A stretch of DNA of 64,000 nucleotides, taken from contig JBBQKJ010000008.1 of assembly GCA_038326775.1 (NCBI GenBank), positions 1 to 64,000 of the forward strand, written 5' to 3'. This DNA is from DYIU01 sp038326775 (GTDB taxonomy: Bacteria; Actinomycetota; Geothermincolia; Fen-727; Anoxymicrobiaceae). The position numbers and the translations under genes were made by a program. This document shows positions 26,690 to 35,177 of the stretch, piece after piece (within the stretch, counting starts at the first letter, position 1; each line of letters starts with the position of its first letter). Below the pieces are notes generated by a model that ran no database searches, was not told the origin of the DNA, and worked only from the letters and a program-made list of their open reading frames with translations.

Positions 26690-28183
26690 ATGGCTCGAGA
26701 CAGGCTTGTAACAGCGGAATACAGGACCATCAAAGATATCGCCGGTCCCCTGGTCTTCGTGAGCGGTGTCAGAGGCGTGTCTTTCGGCGAGATGGTCGAG
26801 GTCGAGTCGGGCGACGGGGTGGTGCGCAACGGGCAGGTCATCGAGCTCAACGGCGACATGGCCGTGGTGCAGATCTTCGGTACTACCACCGGCCTGGACG
26901 TGGACCGGTCGAAGGTCCGCTTCAAGGGAGAGGTAATCAAGCTCGGAGTGTCCGTGGGGATGCTGGGCAGGGTCATGAACGGGCTCGGCGAGCCGATAGA
27001 TGGAGGCGGGAAGGTGTTTCCCGAAGAGGAGCTCGAGGTGGGCGGCTCTCCCATCAACCCGTACACCAGGGACAACCCCAACGACTTCATACAGACAGGC
27101 ATCTGCGCGATTGACGGCCTGAACACACTGGTACGCGGGCAGAAGCTTCCCATATTCTCAGGCTCCGGCCTTCCCGGCAACGAGCTGGCGGCGCAGATAG
27201 TCAAGAACGCGAAAGTGATCAGCGGCGAGGAGTTTGCCATAGTCTTCGGGGCCATGGGCATCACGCGACGCGAGGCCTCGTTCTTCCAGCATTCGTTCGC
27301 CGAGACCGGCGCGCTGGAGCGGGTCTGCTTCTTCATGAACCTCGCCGAGGACCCGACTGTCGAGCGCATCATCACGCCGAGGTGCGCCCTGACCATGGCG
27401 GAGTTCCTGGCGTTCGAGCACGACCTGCAGGTGCTGGTCATCCTCACCGACATGACCAACTACTGTGAGGCCTTGCGAGAGATATCCGCTGCTCGCGAGG
27501 AAGTGCCGGGACGCCGCGGCTATCCCGGCTACATGTACACCGACCTCGCGAGCATCTACGAGAGGGCCGGAAGGATCAAGGGCAGGAAAGGCTCCATCAC
27601 CCAGATTCCCATCCTGACCATGCCCGACGATGACATAACCCACCCGATAGCCGACCTGACCGGATACATCACCGAGGGCCAGATAGTGCTCTCCCGCGGC
27701 CTGCACCGCAAGGGCATATTCCCACCCATCGATGTCCTGCCCTGCCTCTCACGGCTTATGAACCAGGGCATCGGTGATGGCAAGACCAGGGGAGACCACC
27801 GTGGCGTTGCCGACCAGCTCTACGCTTTCTACGCCGAGGGCGTTGACCTGCGCAGGCTGGTGGCGATCATCGGGGAGGAGGCGCTATCCGAGAACGACAG
27901 GCTTTTCCTGAAGTTCGCCGACGAGTTCGAGGAGGCTTTCCTCAATCAGGGTGACGATAACCGCGACATCGAGGAGACACTGGAGATAGGCTGGAACCTG
28001 CTCTCCATTCTGCCTTCCTCCGAGCTCAAGAGGCTCAAGGTCGAGTACATCGAGAAGTACTACCCGGGCGAGATTGCCACGGAGGCGCTGAAGGCGGCGG
28101 AGCCGCTGAAGGCGCCAGAGGCGCTGAAGGCTGAGGACACCAAAGCCGAGTTGAATGCTGACACAAAGGCTAAAGAAGACTAA
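26690..28183 (+). CDS. ntpB: V/A-type ATPase subunit B
   Basis: A 497-residue non-catalytic nucleotide-binding subunit. It lacks a Walker A Lys, as expected, and has GSGLPGNELAAQI in that place. Family segments are GRVMNGLGEPIDGG, RRGYPGYMYTDLASIYERAG, GSITQIPILTMPDDDITHPI and LMNQGIGDGKTR. A ~30-residue Ala/Glu/Lys-rich tail after YYPGE contains imperfect A-L-K-A repeats and is unusual for the family. Confidence 0.97.
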   Translation: MARDRLVTAEYRTIKDIAGPLVFVSGVRGVSFGEMVEVESGDGVVRNGQVIELNGDMAVVQIFGTTTGLDVDRSKVRFKGEVIKLGVSVGMLGRVMNGLGEPIDGGGKVFPEEELEVGGSPINPYTRDNPNDFIQTGICAIDGLNTLVRGQKLPIFSGSGLPGNELAAQIVKNAKVISGEEFAIVFGAMGITRREASFFQHSFAETGALERVCFFMNLAEDPTVERIITPRCALTMAEFLAFEHDLQVLVILTDMTNYCEALREISAAREEVPGRRGYPGYMYTDLASIYERAGRIKGRKGSITQIPILTMPDDDITHPIADLTGYITEGQIVLSRGLHRKGIFPPIDVLPCLSRLMNQGIGDGKTRGDHRGVADQLYAFYAEGVDLRRLVAIIGEEALSENDRLFLKFADEFEEAFLNQGDDNRDIEETLEIGWNLLSILPSSELKRLKVEYIEKYYPGEIATEALKAAEPLKAPEALKAEDTKAELNADTKAKED

Positions 28184-28189
28184 CCCAAA

Positions 28190-28831
28190 ATGGAAAGAGT
28201 AAACCCGACAAGAAGCGAGTTCCTGTACCGCAGGCAGCAGATAAGGCTGGCGACGCAGGGTATGGAGCTTTTGAAGAAGAAGCGCGACGCCCTCCTGCGG
28301 GAGTTCCTGCCGATAATCGACGAGACCATGAAGCTCGCGCTGCGCCTGGAGCGGGCGACGGCGGATGCGCAGAATGCCCTGGCGCTGGCCAAGGCCGTGG
28401 AAGGCAAGGATGTCCTCATGTCGGTGGGCTTCGCCACCAAAGGGGAGGTGCTGGTCGATATCTTCGGCACCCACGTCATGGGAGTGCCGATCCCTGTTAT
28501 CCGCAAATCCACCGCCCCGGTCAAGACAGAGCTTACCCGCGGCTACGGCATCACGGGGGTGAGCGCCAGGGTCGACCAGACCGCGGCGAAGTTCGAGGAG
28601 ATAATCGACGTCATGATCCAGAGCGCAGACATCGAGACCAGGCTCAGGCGCCTGGGCGAGGAGCTGCAAAAGACCAACCGCCGCGTTAACGCCCTCGAGA
28701 ACACTGTCATCCCGGAGCTCGCCGAGCAGGTCAAGTTCATCTTCAGGTCGCTCGACGAGCGCGCCCGCGAGGACCACTTCCGCCTGAAGAAGGTCAAGAA
28801 GAAGATCATGCAGCGGCAGGGAAAGGCCTGA
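28190..28831 (+). CDS. ntpD: V/A-type ATPase subunit D (central shaft)
   Basis: A 213-residue central-shaft subunit made of two long helices. N-terminal RVNPTRSEFLYRRQQIRLAT and KKKRDALLREF, C-terminal RRVNALENTVIPELAEQVKFI are the hallmark segments. It starts six bases after ntpB and ends the ATPase operon. Confidence 0.95.
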   Translation: MERVNPTRSEFLYRRQQIRLATQGMELLKKKRDALLREFLPIIDETMKLALRLERATADAQNALALAKAVEGKDVLMSVGFATKGEVLVDIFGTHVMGVPIPVIRKSTAPVKTELTRGYGITGVSARVDQTAAKFEEIIDVMIQSADIETRLRRLGEELQKTNRRVNALENTVIPELAEQVKFIFRSLDERAREDHFRLKKVKKKIMQRQGKA

Positions 28832-28866
28832 GCGCAGCCCCGGCGATGCGCGTCTCTGTTCCTGCC

Positions 28867-28895
28867 TTGAGGTAACCGTCCCCTAACCGTACAAT
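28867..28895 (+). promoter_or_regulatory. Candidate promoter of murA
   Basis: TTGAGG (28867-28872) and TACAAT (28890-28895) are separated by exactly 17 bp, with about 53 bp from the -10 to the murA start. It lies in the gap between the ATPase operon and murA. Confidence 0.6.
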
Positions 28896-28948
28896 TCACA
28901 GTTGGCAGGCGTATCTCGGTTTGCGACACTCGGAAGGCTGCTGAGCCA

Positions 28949-30217
28949 ATGGCCGCTGGTGAGAAATATGTCATAGAAGGCGGGGCGAGGCTGTCGGGAG
29001 ACGTGCGCGTGAGCGGCGCCAAGAATTCGGTGCTGAAGCTGATGGCGGCGGCCATAATGTCAGACGGCCGCTGTGTCATCCGCAACACCCCGGACATCGC
29101 GGACGTGCGCACAATGGTCGAAGTGCTGCGCCACATAGGCATGTCCGTTGAGTTCGCGGACGGCTCCATGGATATCACGCCCGCGAGCAATCCCAACGTC
29201 GAAGCCCCGTACCACCTGGTCCAGAGGATGCGCGCCTCGGTCGAGGTGCTGGGGCCGCTCGTGGCCAGGTACGGGCGGGCGCGGGTCGCCATGCCCGGAG
29301 GCTGCAACCTCGGAGCGCGCCAGATAGACATGCACATGAAGGGGCTCACGCAGATGGGCGCGCGCATTACGGTGTCACACGGTTTTGTCGAAGCCGAAGC
29401 CTCTGGTCTCAAGGGTGCGCACCTCTACCTTGACTTCGCGAGCATGGGCGCCACCGAGAACCTGCTGATGGCCGCGGCGCTCGCAGACGGCTCGACTGTC
29501 ATCGAGAACGCCGCAAAGGAACCTGAGGTCGGGGACCTTGTGGAGTTCCTCCGCAAGATGGGCGCGAAGATATCGGGCGCGGGAACGTCGACGCTGGCGA
29601 TCGAGGGCGTGGCTTCGATGTCGGGCGTGGAGCACGAGGTTATCGGCGACCGGATCGAGGCGGGGACACTGCTTCTGGCCGGAGCCGTGACGAGGGGAGC
29701 GGTCACGGTCAAGGGGATAGAACCCGGCTTTCTGGAGATCTTCATCGAGAAGATGCGTGAAGCGGGATGTCTGGTAACGCCGGGCGAGGAAAGCCTGTCG
29801 GTCTCCGTGCCGGGCAAGGTCAACGGAGTGGAGATATCTACTCTGCCGTACCCCGGGTTCCCAACGGACCTGCAGCCCCAGATGCTGACCCTTCTCGCGA
29901 CCGCGGATGGGACCTCTTTCGTCACCGAGAACATCTTTGAGAACAGGTTCATGGTCGTTAACGAGCTCAACAGGCTCGGCGCCGACATAAAGACCCACGA
30001 CCACCACGCTATCGTGAGGGGAGTCCGCGCCCTGAGCGGCGCTCCAGTCTCCTGCGCCGACCTGAGGGCCGGCGCGGCCCTGGTTCTGGCCGGGCTTGTC
30101 GCTGACGGGGAGACCGAAGTCTACGACATCGAGCACATCGACCGGGGCTACGAGCGTTTCGAGGAGAAGCTGAACTCGCTGGGCGCCAGCGTGAAGCGTG
30201 CCCCGGCCTCCCAGTGA
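28949..30217 (+). CDS. murA: UDP-N-acetylglucosamine 1-carboxyvinyltransferase
   Basis: A 422-residue enzyme for the first committed step of peptidoglycan synthesis, adding enolpyruvate to UDP-GlcNAc. The substrate loop GGARLSGDVRVSGAKNSVLK and the catalytic loop PGGCNLGARQIDMH are present, with the active-site Cys at position 119 (the Cys form is sensitive to fosfomycin, unlike Asp forms). RMRASVEVLGPL and TLPYPGFPTDLQPQ also fit. Its stop overlaps the next gene's GTG start. Confidence 0.97.
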   Translation: MAAGEKYVIEGGARLSGDVRVSGAKNSVLKLMAAAIMSDGRCVIRNTPDIADVRTMVEVLRHIGMSVEFADGSMDITPASNPNVEAPYHLVQRMRASVEVLGPLVARYGRARVAMPGGCNLGARQIDMHMKGLTQMGARITVSHGFVEAEASGLKGAHLYLDFASMGATENLLMAAALADGSTVIENAAKEPEVGDLVEFLRKMGAKISGAGTSTLAIEGVASMSGVEHEVIGDRIEAGTLLLAGAVTRGAVTVKGIEPGFLEIFIEKMREAGCLVTPGEESLSVSVPGKVNGVEISTLPYPGFPTDLQPQMLTLLATADGTSFVTENIFENRFMVVNELNRLGADIKTHDHHAIVRGVRALSGAPVSCADLRAGAALVLAGLVADGETEVYDIEHIDRGYERFEEKLNSLGASVKRAPASQ

Positions 30218-32580
30218 GCCATCCACCCCGGCCGGGCCGCCGAATGTATAATATCGACATGGAGTCAGGCGCCATCCCAAGATACGGCTACCGTCACCCG
30301 CGTGCGGCGCGGGTGGGGCTCATCTCGATCACCGTGGCTGTCATCATGATGCTTGCCTTCATCCAGGTTCCGGCCAGCGGTTCGACCGCCGGCCTGAAGG
30401 GAAAGCTGGTGGTGCTTATCGTTGACCGCGTGGGCGTGGCCGACTTCCCAACGACTGATACTCCCTTCTGCCTGAGCCTGGCACGGCGCCGGTCTTTCGG
30501 CATGATGGTCACCCACACCGCCGAGCGCGAGAACGGAAAGGAGCCCGATCTCGGAGCGGATTACGTGACCCTTGGCGCGGGGGCGCGCGCCAGGGGAGCG
30601 CTCGGCGCGCCGCTTTCTTTCAACAGCTCGGAACGGCCGGCGGGCTACGGCGGCACGAGGACGGCGGGCGAGCTTTTCCGGGGCTTCACAGGCGGGAGCG
30701 CGCCGAGGGACGGCGTGGTTTGTCTCGGCTACACACAGGTGGCCAGGAACAACGAGGGGGCCGGCACGGGTGAGAACGTGGGGCTTATGGGAAGGCTCCT
30801 TCGCGAGGGCGGGTTCGAGGCGGCGGCCCTCGGCAACTGCGACAGCCTGCAGAAGGTTGTCAGGCTGGCGCCCCTGGTGTGCTGCGACGAAAGTGGAGTG
30901 GTCCCCCTGGGTGACGTGAGCGACAATACGGCCGTCCTCGCCCCAGGCAGCCCCGGCGGGTACCGCACCCGCTACGCCAGGCTTCTGGCTGAGAGCCGGC
31001 GCCTCCTGGCCGCCTCGGACCTGCTGGTGGTGGACACTGGTGAGACGGGCCGCATAGACAGGGAGTCCGGCAACATGGACCCCGGCCTGCTCGCGCGCGA
31101 GCGCGCAGCGGCCCTGCGGAGGGTCGACCGCTTCGCCCGCGAGATGACCTCGATGCTCGACCTCGACTCATCCCTGCTCCTGGTGGTGACGCCGGGCGCC
31201 CCCATGGAGGCGCGGGAAGAGGGAAACTACCTGACACCTTTTATCGCGGCGGGGAGGGGTTTCGGGCGCGGCCTCCTGACCTCCCGGTCGGCCCGGAGGC
31301 CCGGCCTGGTCAACAACGTTGACTTTCTTCCGACCGTACTCGGACACTTCGACCTGGCGGTTCCCTCGGGGGTTGTGGGTTCGGAGATGAAGACCACGAA
31401 CGGCCCCGCTGACCAGGTCGGTTACCTCGAGGACCTTAACGCTCAGTTCGGGGTGACCAGGAAGGCCCGCTGGCCGATAGTGGTCACTTACCTGTCCCTT
31501 GTCCTGCTCACGATCTGCCTGGCCGCGCTGTGCCTGCCGGCGGCGAGCCGGCGCCTGGGGTGGCCGCGAGACCTCGGCCGCGCCGCTCGGGCTACCGGGG
31601 TGGCGGCGGTTGTTCTGCTCGCTGGACCTCTTTCATTTCTGGTCGTCTCGGCGTTCCGGTACGGTGGCTACACTTTCCCGGTCGTCTTCTGCGCCGCCTT
31701 CACGCTCGTCGTCGGCCTTGGCGCCTGGCTGCTCCAACGAGGGCGGCCGCGCATGGACCCGGTGGTGGCGCTCTGCCTGCTGACGGCCGCAGTGATTGTG
31801 GCCGACCTCTCCTTTGGAGGCAGGCTGGTCATGATGCCGCTGCTTGGGGTCAGCGCGCTGGAGGGAATGCGTTTCTACGGCCTGACCAACACCTTGGCGG
31901 GGCTACTCCTGGCGACCTCGCTCTGGGGGATTTCCGGCCTGTGGGGCGGTGGGGCGCTGGAGCGGGGAGCGGCCAGGTGGCTCTTGCTGCTGGCGCTGCT
32001 CGGGCTCTCCTTCGTTGTGGGGTTTGGCGCGCTGGGAGCGAACGTGGGAGGCTTCATCGCGGCGCTGGCTACCTCTCTCACCTTTTTCGTCGCCACCTCG
32101 AAGCGCGGCTTCACGTTATGGAGGACTGCCGGCGTCGCCCTCGCCACCGCCGCGGGGACGGGCGTGATGATACTCCTGGACAGCGTGCTTGCGCATACCC
32201 ACGCCGGGAAGTTGGTGAGTGGAGGAGGGGGAGGGTTTATTTCACTGGTGCAGCGAAAGCTGGTCATCCAGTTCGGGCAGATAAGCTTCTTCCTGCTGCC
32301 GGCCCTGGTCCTCATGGCGGCCGTCGTAGCGATGGCCCTCTGGCTGCGCCGTCCCGACTCTTTCTGGCGCAAGCGATGGGAGGAAGAGAAGCTCCAGACG
32401 GCGACACTTTTCTCCATGGTGGTCGGCAGCCTGGTGGCGCTGGTGTTCAACGACACCGGGGTGGCGATGCTGGGTGTCATGACTTTGGTAACCGTGCTGG
32501 CGATGATCTACTACCTTCTGCGAGAGGGCGGACGAGCGACCAGGAGGACCCGGCCGGACGTGCCTGTGTCAACGCTATAG
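30214..32580 (+). CDS. Membrane protein with an alkaline-phosphatase-like outer domain, unknown function
   Basis: A 788-residue protein. After an N-terminal membrane segment (~35-55) comes an external domain (~65-400) with the look of an alkaline phosphatase/phosphoglycerate mutase superfamily fold. It begins KLVVLIVDRVGVADF and later has LLVVDTGETGRID, SSLLLVVTPGAP and VNNVDFLPTVLGHF. Residues ~410-775 hold about ten transmembrane helices, including a conserved-looking VFNDTGVAML near the end. The expected metal-ligand Asp at the first strand reads as D-R-V-G, and other ligands are unclear, so catalysis is uncertain. The start is GTG 30214, overlapping murA; ATG 30244 is an alternative. Linkage to murA hints at an envelope role (inference). 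Confidence 0.65.
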   Translation: MSHPPRPGRRMYNIDMESGAIPRYGYRHPRAARVGLISITVAVIMMLAFIQVPASGSTAGLKGKLVVLIVDRVGVADFPTTDTPFCLSLARRRSFGMMVTHTAERENGKEPDLGADYVTLGAGARARGALGAPLSFNSSERPAGYGGTRTAGELFRGFTGGSAPRDGVVCLGYTQVARNNEGAGTGENVGLMGRLLREGGFEAAALGNCDSLQKVVRLAPLVCCDESGVVPLGDVSDNTAVLAPGSPGGYRTRYARLLAESRRLLAASDLLVVDTGETGRIDRESGNMDPGLLARERAAALRRVDRFAREMTSMLDLDSSLLLVVTPGAPMEAREEGNYLTPFIAAGRGFGRGLLTSRSARRPGLVNNVDFLPTVLGHFDLAVPSGVVGSEMKTTNGPADQVGYLEDLNAQFGVTRKARWPIVVTYLSLVLLTICLAALCLPAASRRLGWPRDLGRAARATGVAAVVLLAGPLSFLVVSAFRYGGYTFPVVFCAAFTLVVGLGAWLLQRGRPRMDPVVALCLLTAAVIVADLSFGGRLVMMPLLGVSALEGMRFYGLTNTLAGLLLATSLWGISGLWGGGALERGAARWLLLLALLGLSFVVGFGALGANVGGFIAALATSLTFFVATSKRGFTLWRTAGVALATAAGTGVMILLDSVLAHTHAGKLVSGGGGGFISLVQRKLVIQFGQISFFLLPALVLMAAVVAMALWLRRPDSFWRKRWEEEKLQTATLFSMVVGSLVALVFNDTGVAMLGVMTLVTVLAMIYYLLREGGRATRRTRPDVPVSTL

Positions 32581-32600
32581 TTACGGAGCTCTCCCGAGAA

Positions 32601-33578
32601 CTACTCCTGCCTGTTGAACTCCCAGATGGCGATGACCAGCATGACCGCGCCGAAACCCGCCACGACCGCCACGTCCAGCCAGAGAGGGTATATCTGGGTC
32701 TTGACGGTGGGCATCTTGGGGAGCAGTTTCTGCAGCGCCCCCATGAGCTGGGGGTCGGCCTTCAGCTTGGCTACGACCTCCGCGGGCAGCTTCGATGCGA
32801 TGCTCACCGAACTGGTCAGGTTCACTCCCTTCAGAGCGATGGCGCGGAGCATGTCCACCCCGTAGCTCAACGGGTTTATCTTGGTCAGGAAGTCCATCCA
32901 GCCTGGCAGGCCCTGCAGCGGGAACATCGCGCCCGAGAGAAAGAACAGCGGCATCAAAAAGAAGTTCATAAGGATGGGAAACGCCTCGAACGACTTCAGG
33001 CGGGCGCCGATGGCGACGCCCACGCTTGTCATGGCCAGCGCGAGCAGCACCATGAGCGGGATAAGCGCGAGAGCCTTCCAGAGCGTGCTCCAGTGAAAGC
33101 CGAAGATGCTCGGCAGGAACATCAGGACCAGCAGTACGGTGCCCTGCAGGACGGCGGTGGTCGCGCCCCCGATCACCTTGCCGACGGCCACGCTGGGCCT
33201 GGGCACCGGCGAGACCAGTATCTCCTTGAGGAAGCCGAACTGCCGGTCCCAGAGGATGGATATGGACGAGAACACCGAGGTGAACAGCACGGTCATCCCC
33301 AGTATCCCGGGGAACATGAACGTCACGTACTTGGTGTTGCCGGCGCCGAACACCTTGAACGCGGCCTGCAGGCCGGTGCCAAGAAGGAACAGGTACACCA
33401 GCGGCTGAACGAACGCCCCGAGGCGCCGCGGAGTGTCCCTCCAGAAGCGCTTGAAGTCGCGCAGCCAGACGATGTATATACCGGTAAGCGACCTCTCAAA
33501 GCTGGTCCTGTGCAGGTATTGTTCCGCGGATTCCCGCGCCGCTTCCCCCTCGCCGACGCTTACTTGATCTTCTTCCAT
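32601..33578 (-). CDS. ABC-2 type transporter permease (DrrB-like)
   Basis: A 325-residue permease with a soluble N-terminus and about six membrane helices, of the DrrB/ABC-2 exporter family. The segment RDTPRRLGAFVQPLVYLFLL and the conserved FPIFLGMTVLFTSV-like run (here FPGILGMTVLFTSV) are typical. A ~90-residue region before the last helix (KLPAEVVAKLKADPQLMGAL) is an external loop. It is co-transcribed with the ATPase and MarR genes upstream on the minus strand. Confidence 0.88.
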   Translation of the reverse strand: MEEDQVSVGEGEAARESAEQYLHRTSFERSLTGIYIVWLRDFKRFWRDTPRRLGAFVQPLVYLFLLGTGLQAAFKVFGAGNTKYVTFMFPGILGMTVLFTSVFSSISILWDRQFGFLKEILVSPVPRPSVAVGKVIGGATTAVLQGTVLLVLMFLPSIFGFHWSTLWKALALIPLMVLLALAMTSVGVAIGARLKSFEAFPILMNFFLMPLFFLSGAMFPLQGLPGWMDFLTKINPLSYGVDMLRAIALKGVNLTSSVSIASKLPAEVVAKLKADPQLMGALQKLLPKMPTVKTQIYPLWLDVAVVAGFGAVMLVIAIWEFNRQE

Positions 33579-33609
33579 TTCCCGTCCTTTTTCGAATCGG
33601 CGGGCGGGG

Positions 33610-34608
33610 CTAGCGCCTGCCGGTCTTGCCCATCTGCCCGGCCAGCTTCATCATGGATCCCTTCCTGTCCCCGGTGTCGTCGCGTATCTCCTTGCCTGTG
33701 AGCTTGAGGAAAACGTCGTCCAGCGTGGGCCGGTGGATGTTGATGGAGACTATTTTGACCCCGAACTCGCGGATCAGCTCCGGTACGAACTCTTCGCCCT
33801 TGTCCCGCTCGAAGCAGAGCCTGTACTCGGGGTCGTTTATCATATCCAGTTCGGGGTACCGCTCGAGCAGCTCGGCCAGGGCCGCGTCGTCGTCCTCGGT
33901 CGTGAGCCTGATGATGTCCCCGCCCACATCGTTCTTGAGCTGCTCCGGCGTGTCCAGCGCGATTATCCTGCCCACGTCGATGATGGCGATGCGATCGCAG
34001 TGCTCGGCCTCTTCCATGTAGTGCGTGGTGAGGAAGATGGTTATTCCCTCTCTCTTCTTCAGGTCCTCGATATACTCCCAGATGTAGTTGCGGGTCTGGG
34101 GGTCCAGGCCGATAGTGGGCTCGTCCAGGAACAGCACCTTCGGGTAGTGGAGAAGGCCCCGGGCTATCTCGAGGCGCCTCTTCATGCCGCCGGAGTACGT
34201 CTCCACGCGGTCGTCGGCGCGGTCGGAGAGGCTGACCATGTCCAGGACCTCTTTCATGCGCCTCTCGCGCTCGGAGCGGGGTATGTGGTAGACCACGGCG
34301 TGGAACTCCAGGTTCTCCTTCGCGGTGAGGGTATCGTCGAGGCTGGGGTCCTGGAACACCATGCCTATCGACTCCCTGACCTCGTTCTTGAACCGGACTA
34401 TGTCGTAACCGTTGATGACCGCGGTTCCGCTGGTAGGCTTGAGGATGGTCGAGAGCATGTTCATCGTCGTGGTCTTGCCCGCGCCGTTAGGGCCCAGGAA
34501 GCCGAATATCTCGCCTGACATGACCTCGAAGTTCACGGAATCGACCGCGACCAGGTCCCCGAAGTTCTTGACCAGGTTGTCGGTCCGGATAATGGCCCCG
34601 TTATTCAC
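33610..34608 (-). CDS. ABC transporter ATP-binding protein (DrrA-like)
   Basis: A 332-residue ATPase with Walker A GPNGAGKTT, signature YSGGMKRRLEIARGL, Walker B VLFLDEPTIGLDP and an H-loop LTTHYMEEAEH. The C-terminal ~90 residues match the DrrA-type extension. It pairs with the permease downstream, likely exporting a hydrophobic drug or lipid. Its start overlaps the end of the MarR regulator gene by eight bases, so all three are one operon. Confidence 0.93.
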   Translation of the reverse strand: MNNGAIIRTDNLVKNFGDLVAVDSVNFEVMSGEIFGFLGPNGAGKTTTMNMLSTILKPTSGTAVINGYDIVRFKNEVRESIGMVFQDPSLDDTLTAKENLEFHAVVYHIPRSERERRMKEVLDMVSLSDRADDRVETYSGGMKRRLEIARGLLHYPKVLFLDEPTIGLDPQTRNYIWEYIEDLKKREGITIFLTTHYMEEAEHCDRIAIIDVGRIIALDTPEQLKNDVGGDIIRLTTEDDDAALAELLERYPELDMINDPEYRLCFERDKGEEFVPELIREFGVKIVSINIHRPTLDDVFLKLTGKEIRDDTGDRKGSMMKLAGQMGKTGRR

Positions 34609-35077
34609 CGTTGCTCCTTTTCATCTCTTCCTCGCCGACTTCCAGCCACCTATCCGTGATCTCTGCGAGGTGACCGACGGTCCTCTCCAGGTCGTTCTCC
34701 TTCTCCTGCCGAAAGATATCGAGCATCAACCGGTGCTGCAGGGCGGTCAACGTCGCCACGAGCTCATCGCTCTTGGGGGTTATCAAGACCTGGGTTATCC
34801 GATGGTCGTTCGCGTCCTTGGCCTTCTTCAGCAGTCCTTTCGCGCAAAGCCCGTCTATCATCCTGCTTGCTGTGGGGGCGGCGACCATCATCCGGTTCGA
34901 CAGCTCCGTGACCGTCATGCCGCCGGTGTTCTTTACCGCCTTCATGAGGTAGAACTGCGGCCAGGTTACCTGGTATGCCTCTATCTCCTTGCGGAAGATT
35001 GCGTTCATGCCCCGGATCATCTTGCCGATGCTGCGCAGGAACTCCTCCGCAAGTTCTTCCCGTCTGCTTTCCTTCAT
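34601..35077 (-). CDS. MarR-family transcriptional regulator
   Basis: A 158-residue dimeric winged-helix repressor: WPQFYLMKAVKNTGGMTVTE, LSNRMMVAAPTASRMIDGL (recognition helix), GLLKKAKDANDHRITQVLIT (wing). The start ATG 35077 has GGGAG upstream; a GTG at 35095 is in frame but lacks a site. As first gene of an exporter operon it probably represses its own promoter and responds to an exported compound (family knowledge). Confidence 0.92.
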   Translation of the reverse strand: MKESRREELAEEFLRSIGKMIRGMNAIFRKEIEAYQVTWPQFYLMKAVKNTGGMTVTELSNRMMVAAPTASRMIDGLCAKGLLKKAKDANDHRITQVLITPKSDELVATLTALQHRLMLDIFRQEKENDLERTVGHLAEITDRWLEVGEEEMKRSNGE

Positions 35078-35123
35078 CGCACTCCCGAACGTCACAACCG
35101 GATATAGTTTGCAATGCTAAATA

Positions 35124-35152
35124 AGTATCTGGTGAGATCAGTTATTTGTCAA
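35124..35152 (-). promoter_or_regulatory. Promoter of the marR-ABC exporter operon
   Basis: On the minus strand TTGACA (35152-35147) and GATACT (35129-35124) are spaced 17 bp. The promoter lies about 47 bp from the regulator start. Two GCTAAATA copies (35116-35123 and 35154-35161) flank it and could be parts of the MarR operator. Confidence 0.65.
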
Positions 35153-35177
35153 GGCTAAATAGATTGAAGCCGGGGGG

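Noticed and set aside
28832..28862. Terminator after the ATPase operon
   Set aside because: Only a short GCGC pairing and no T-run.
31530..33701. 723-residue + strand frame over the phosphatase-like and ABC genes
   Set aside because: It overlaps one real gene in another frame and a second one antisense. Composition is Arg/Gly/His-rich and unlike a protein.
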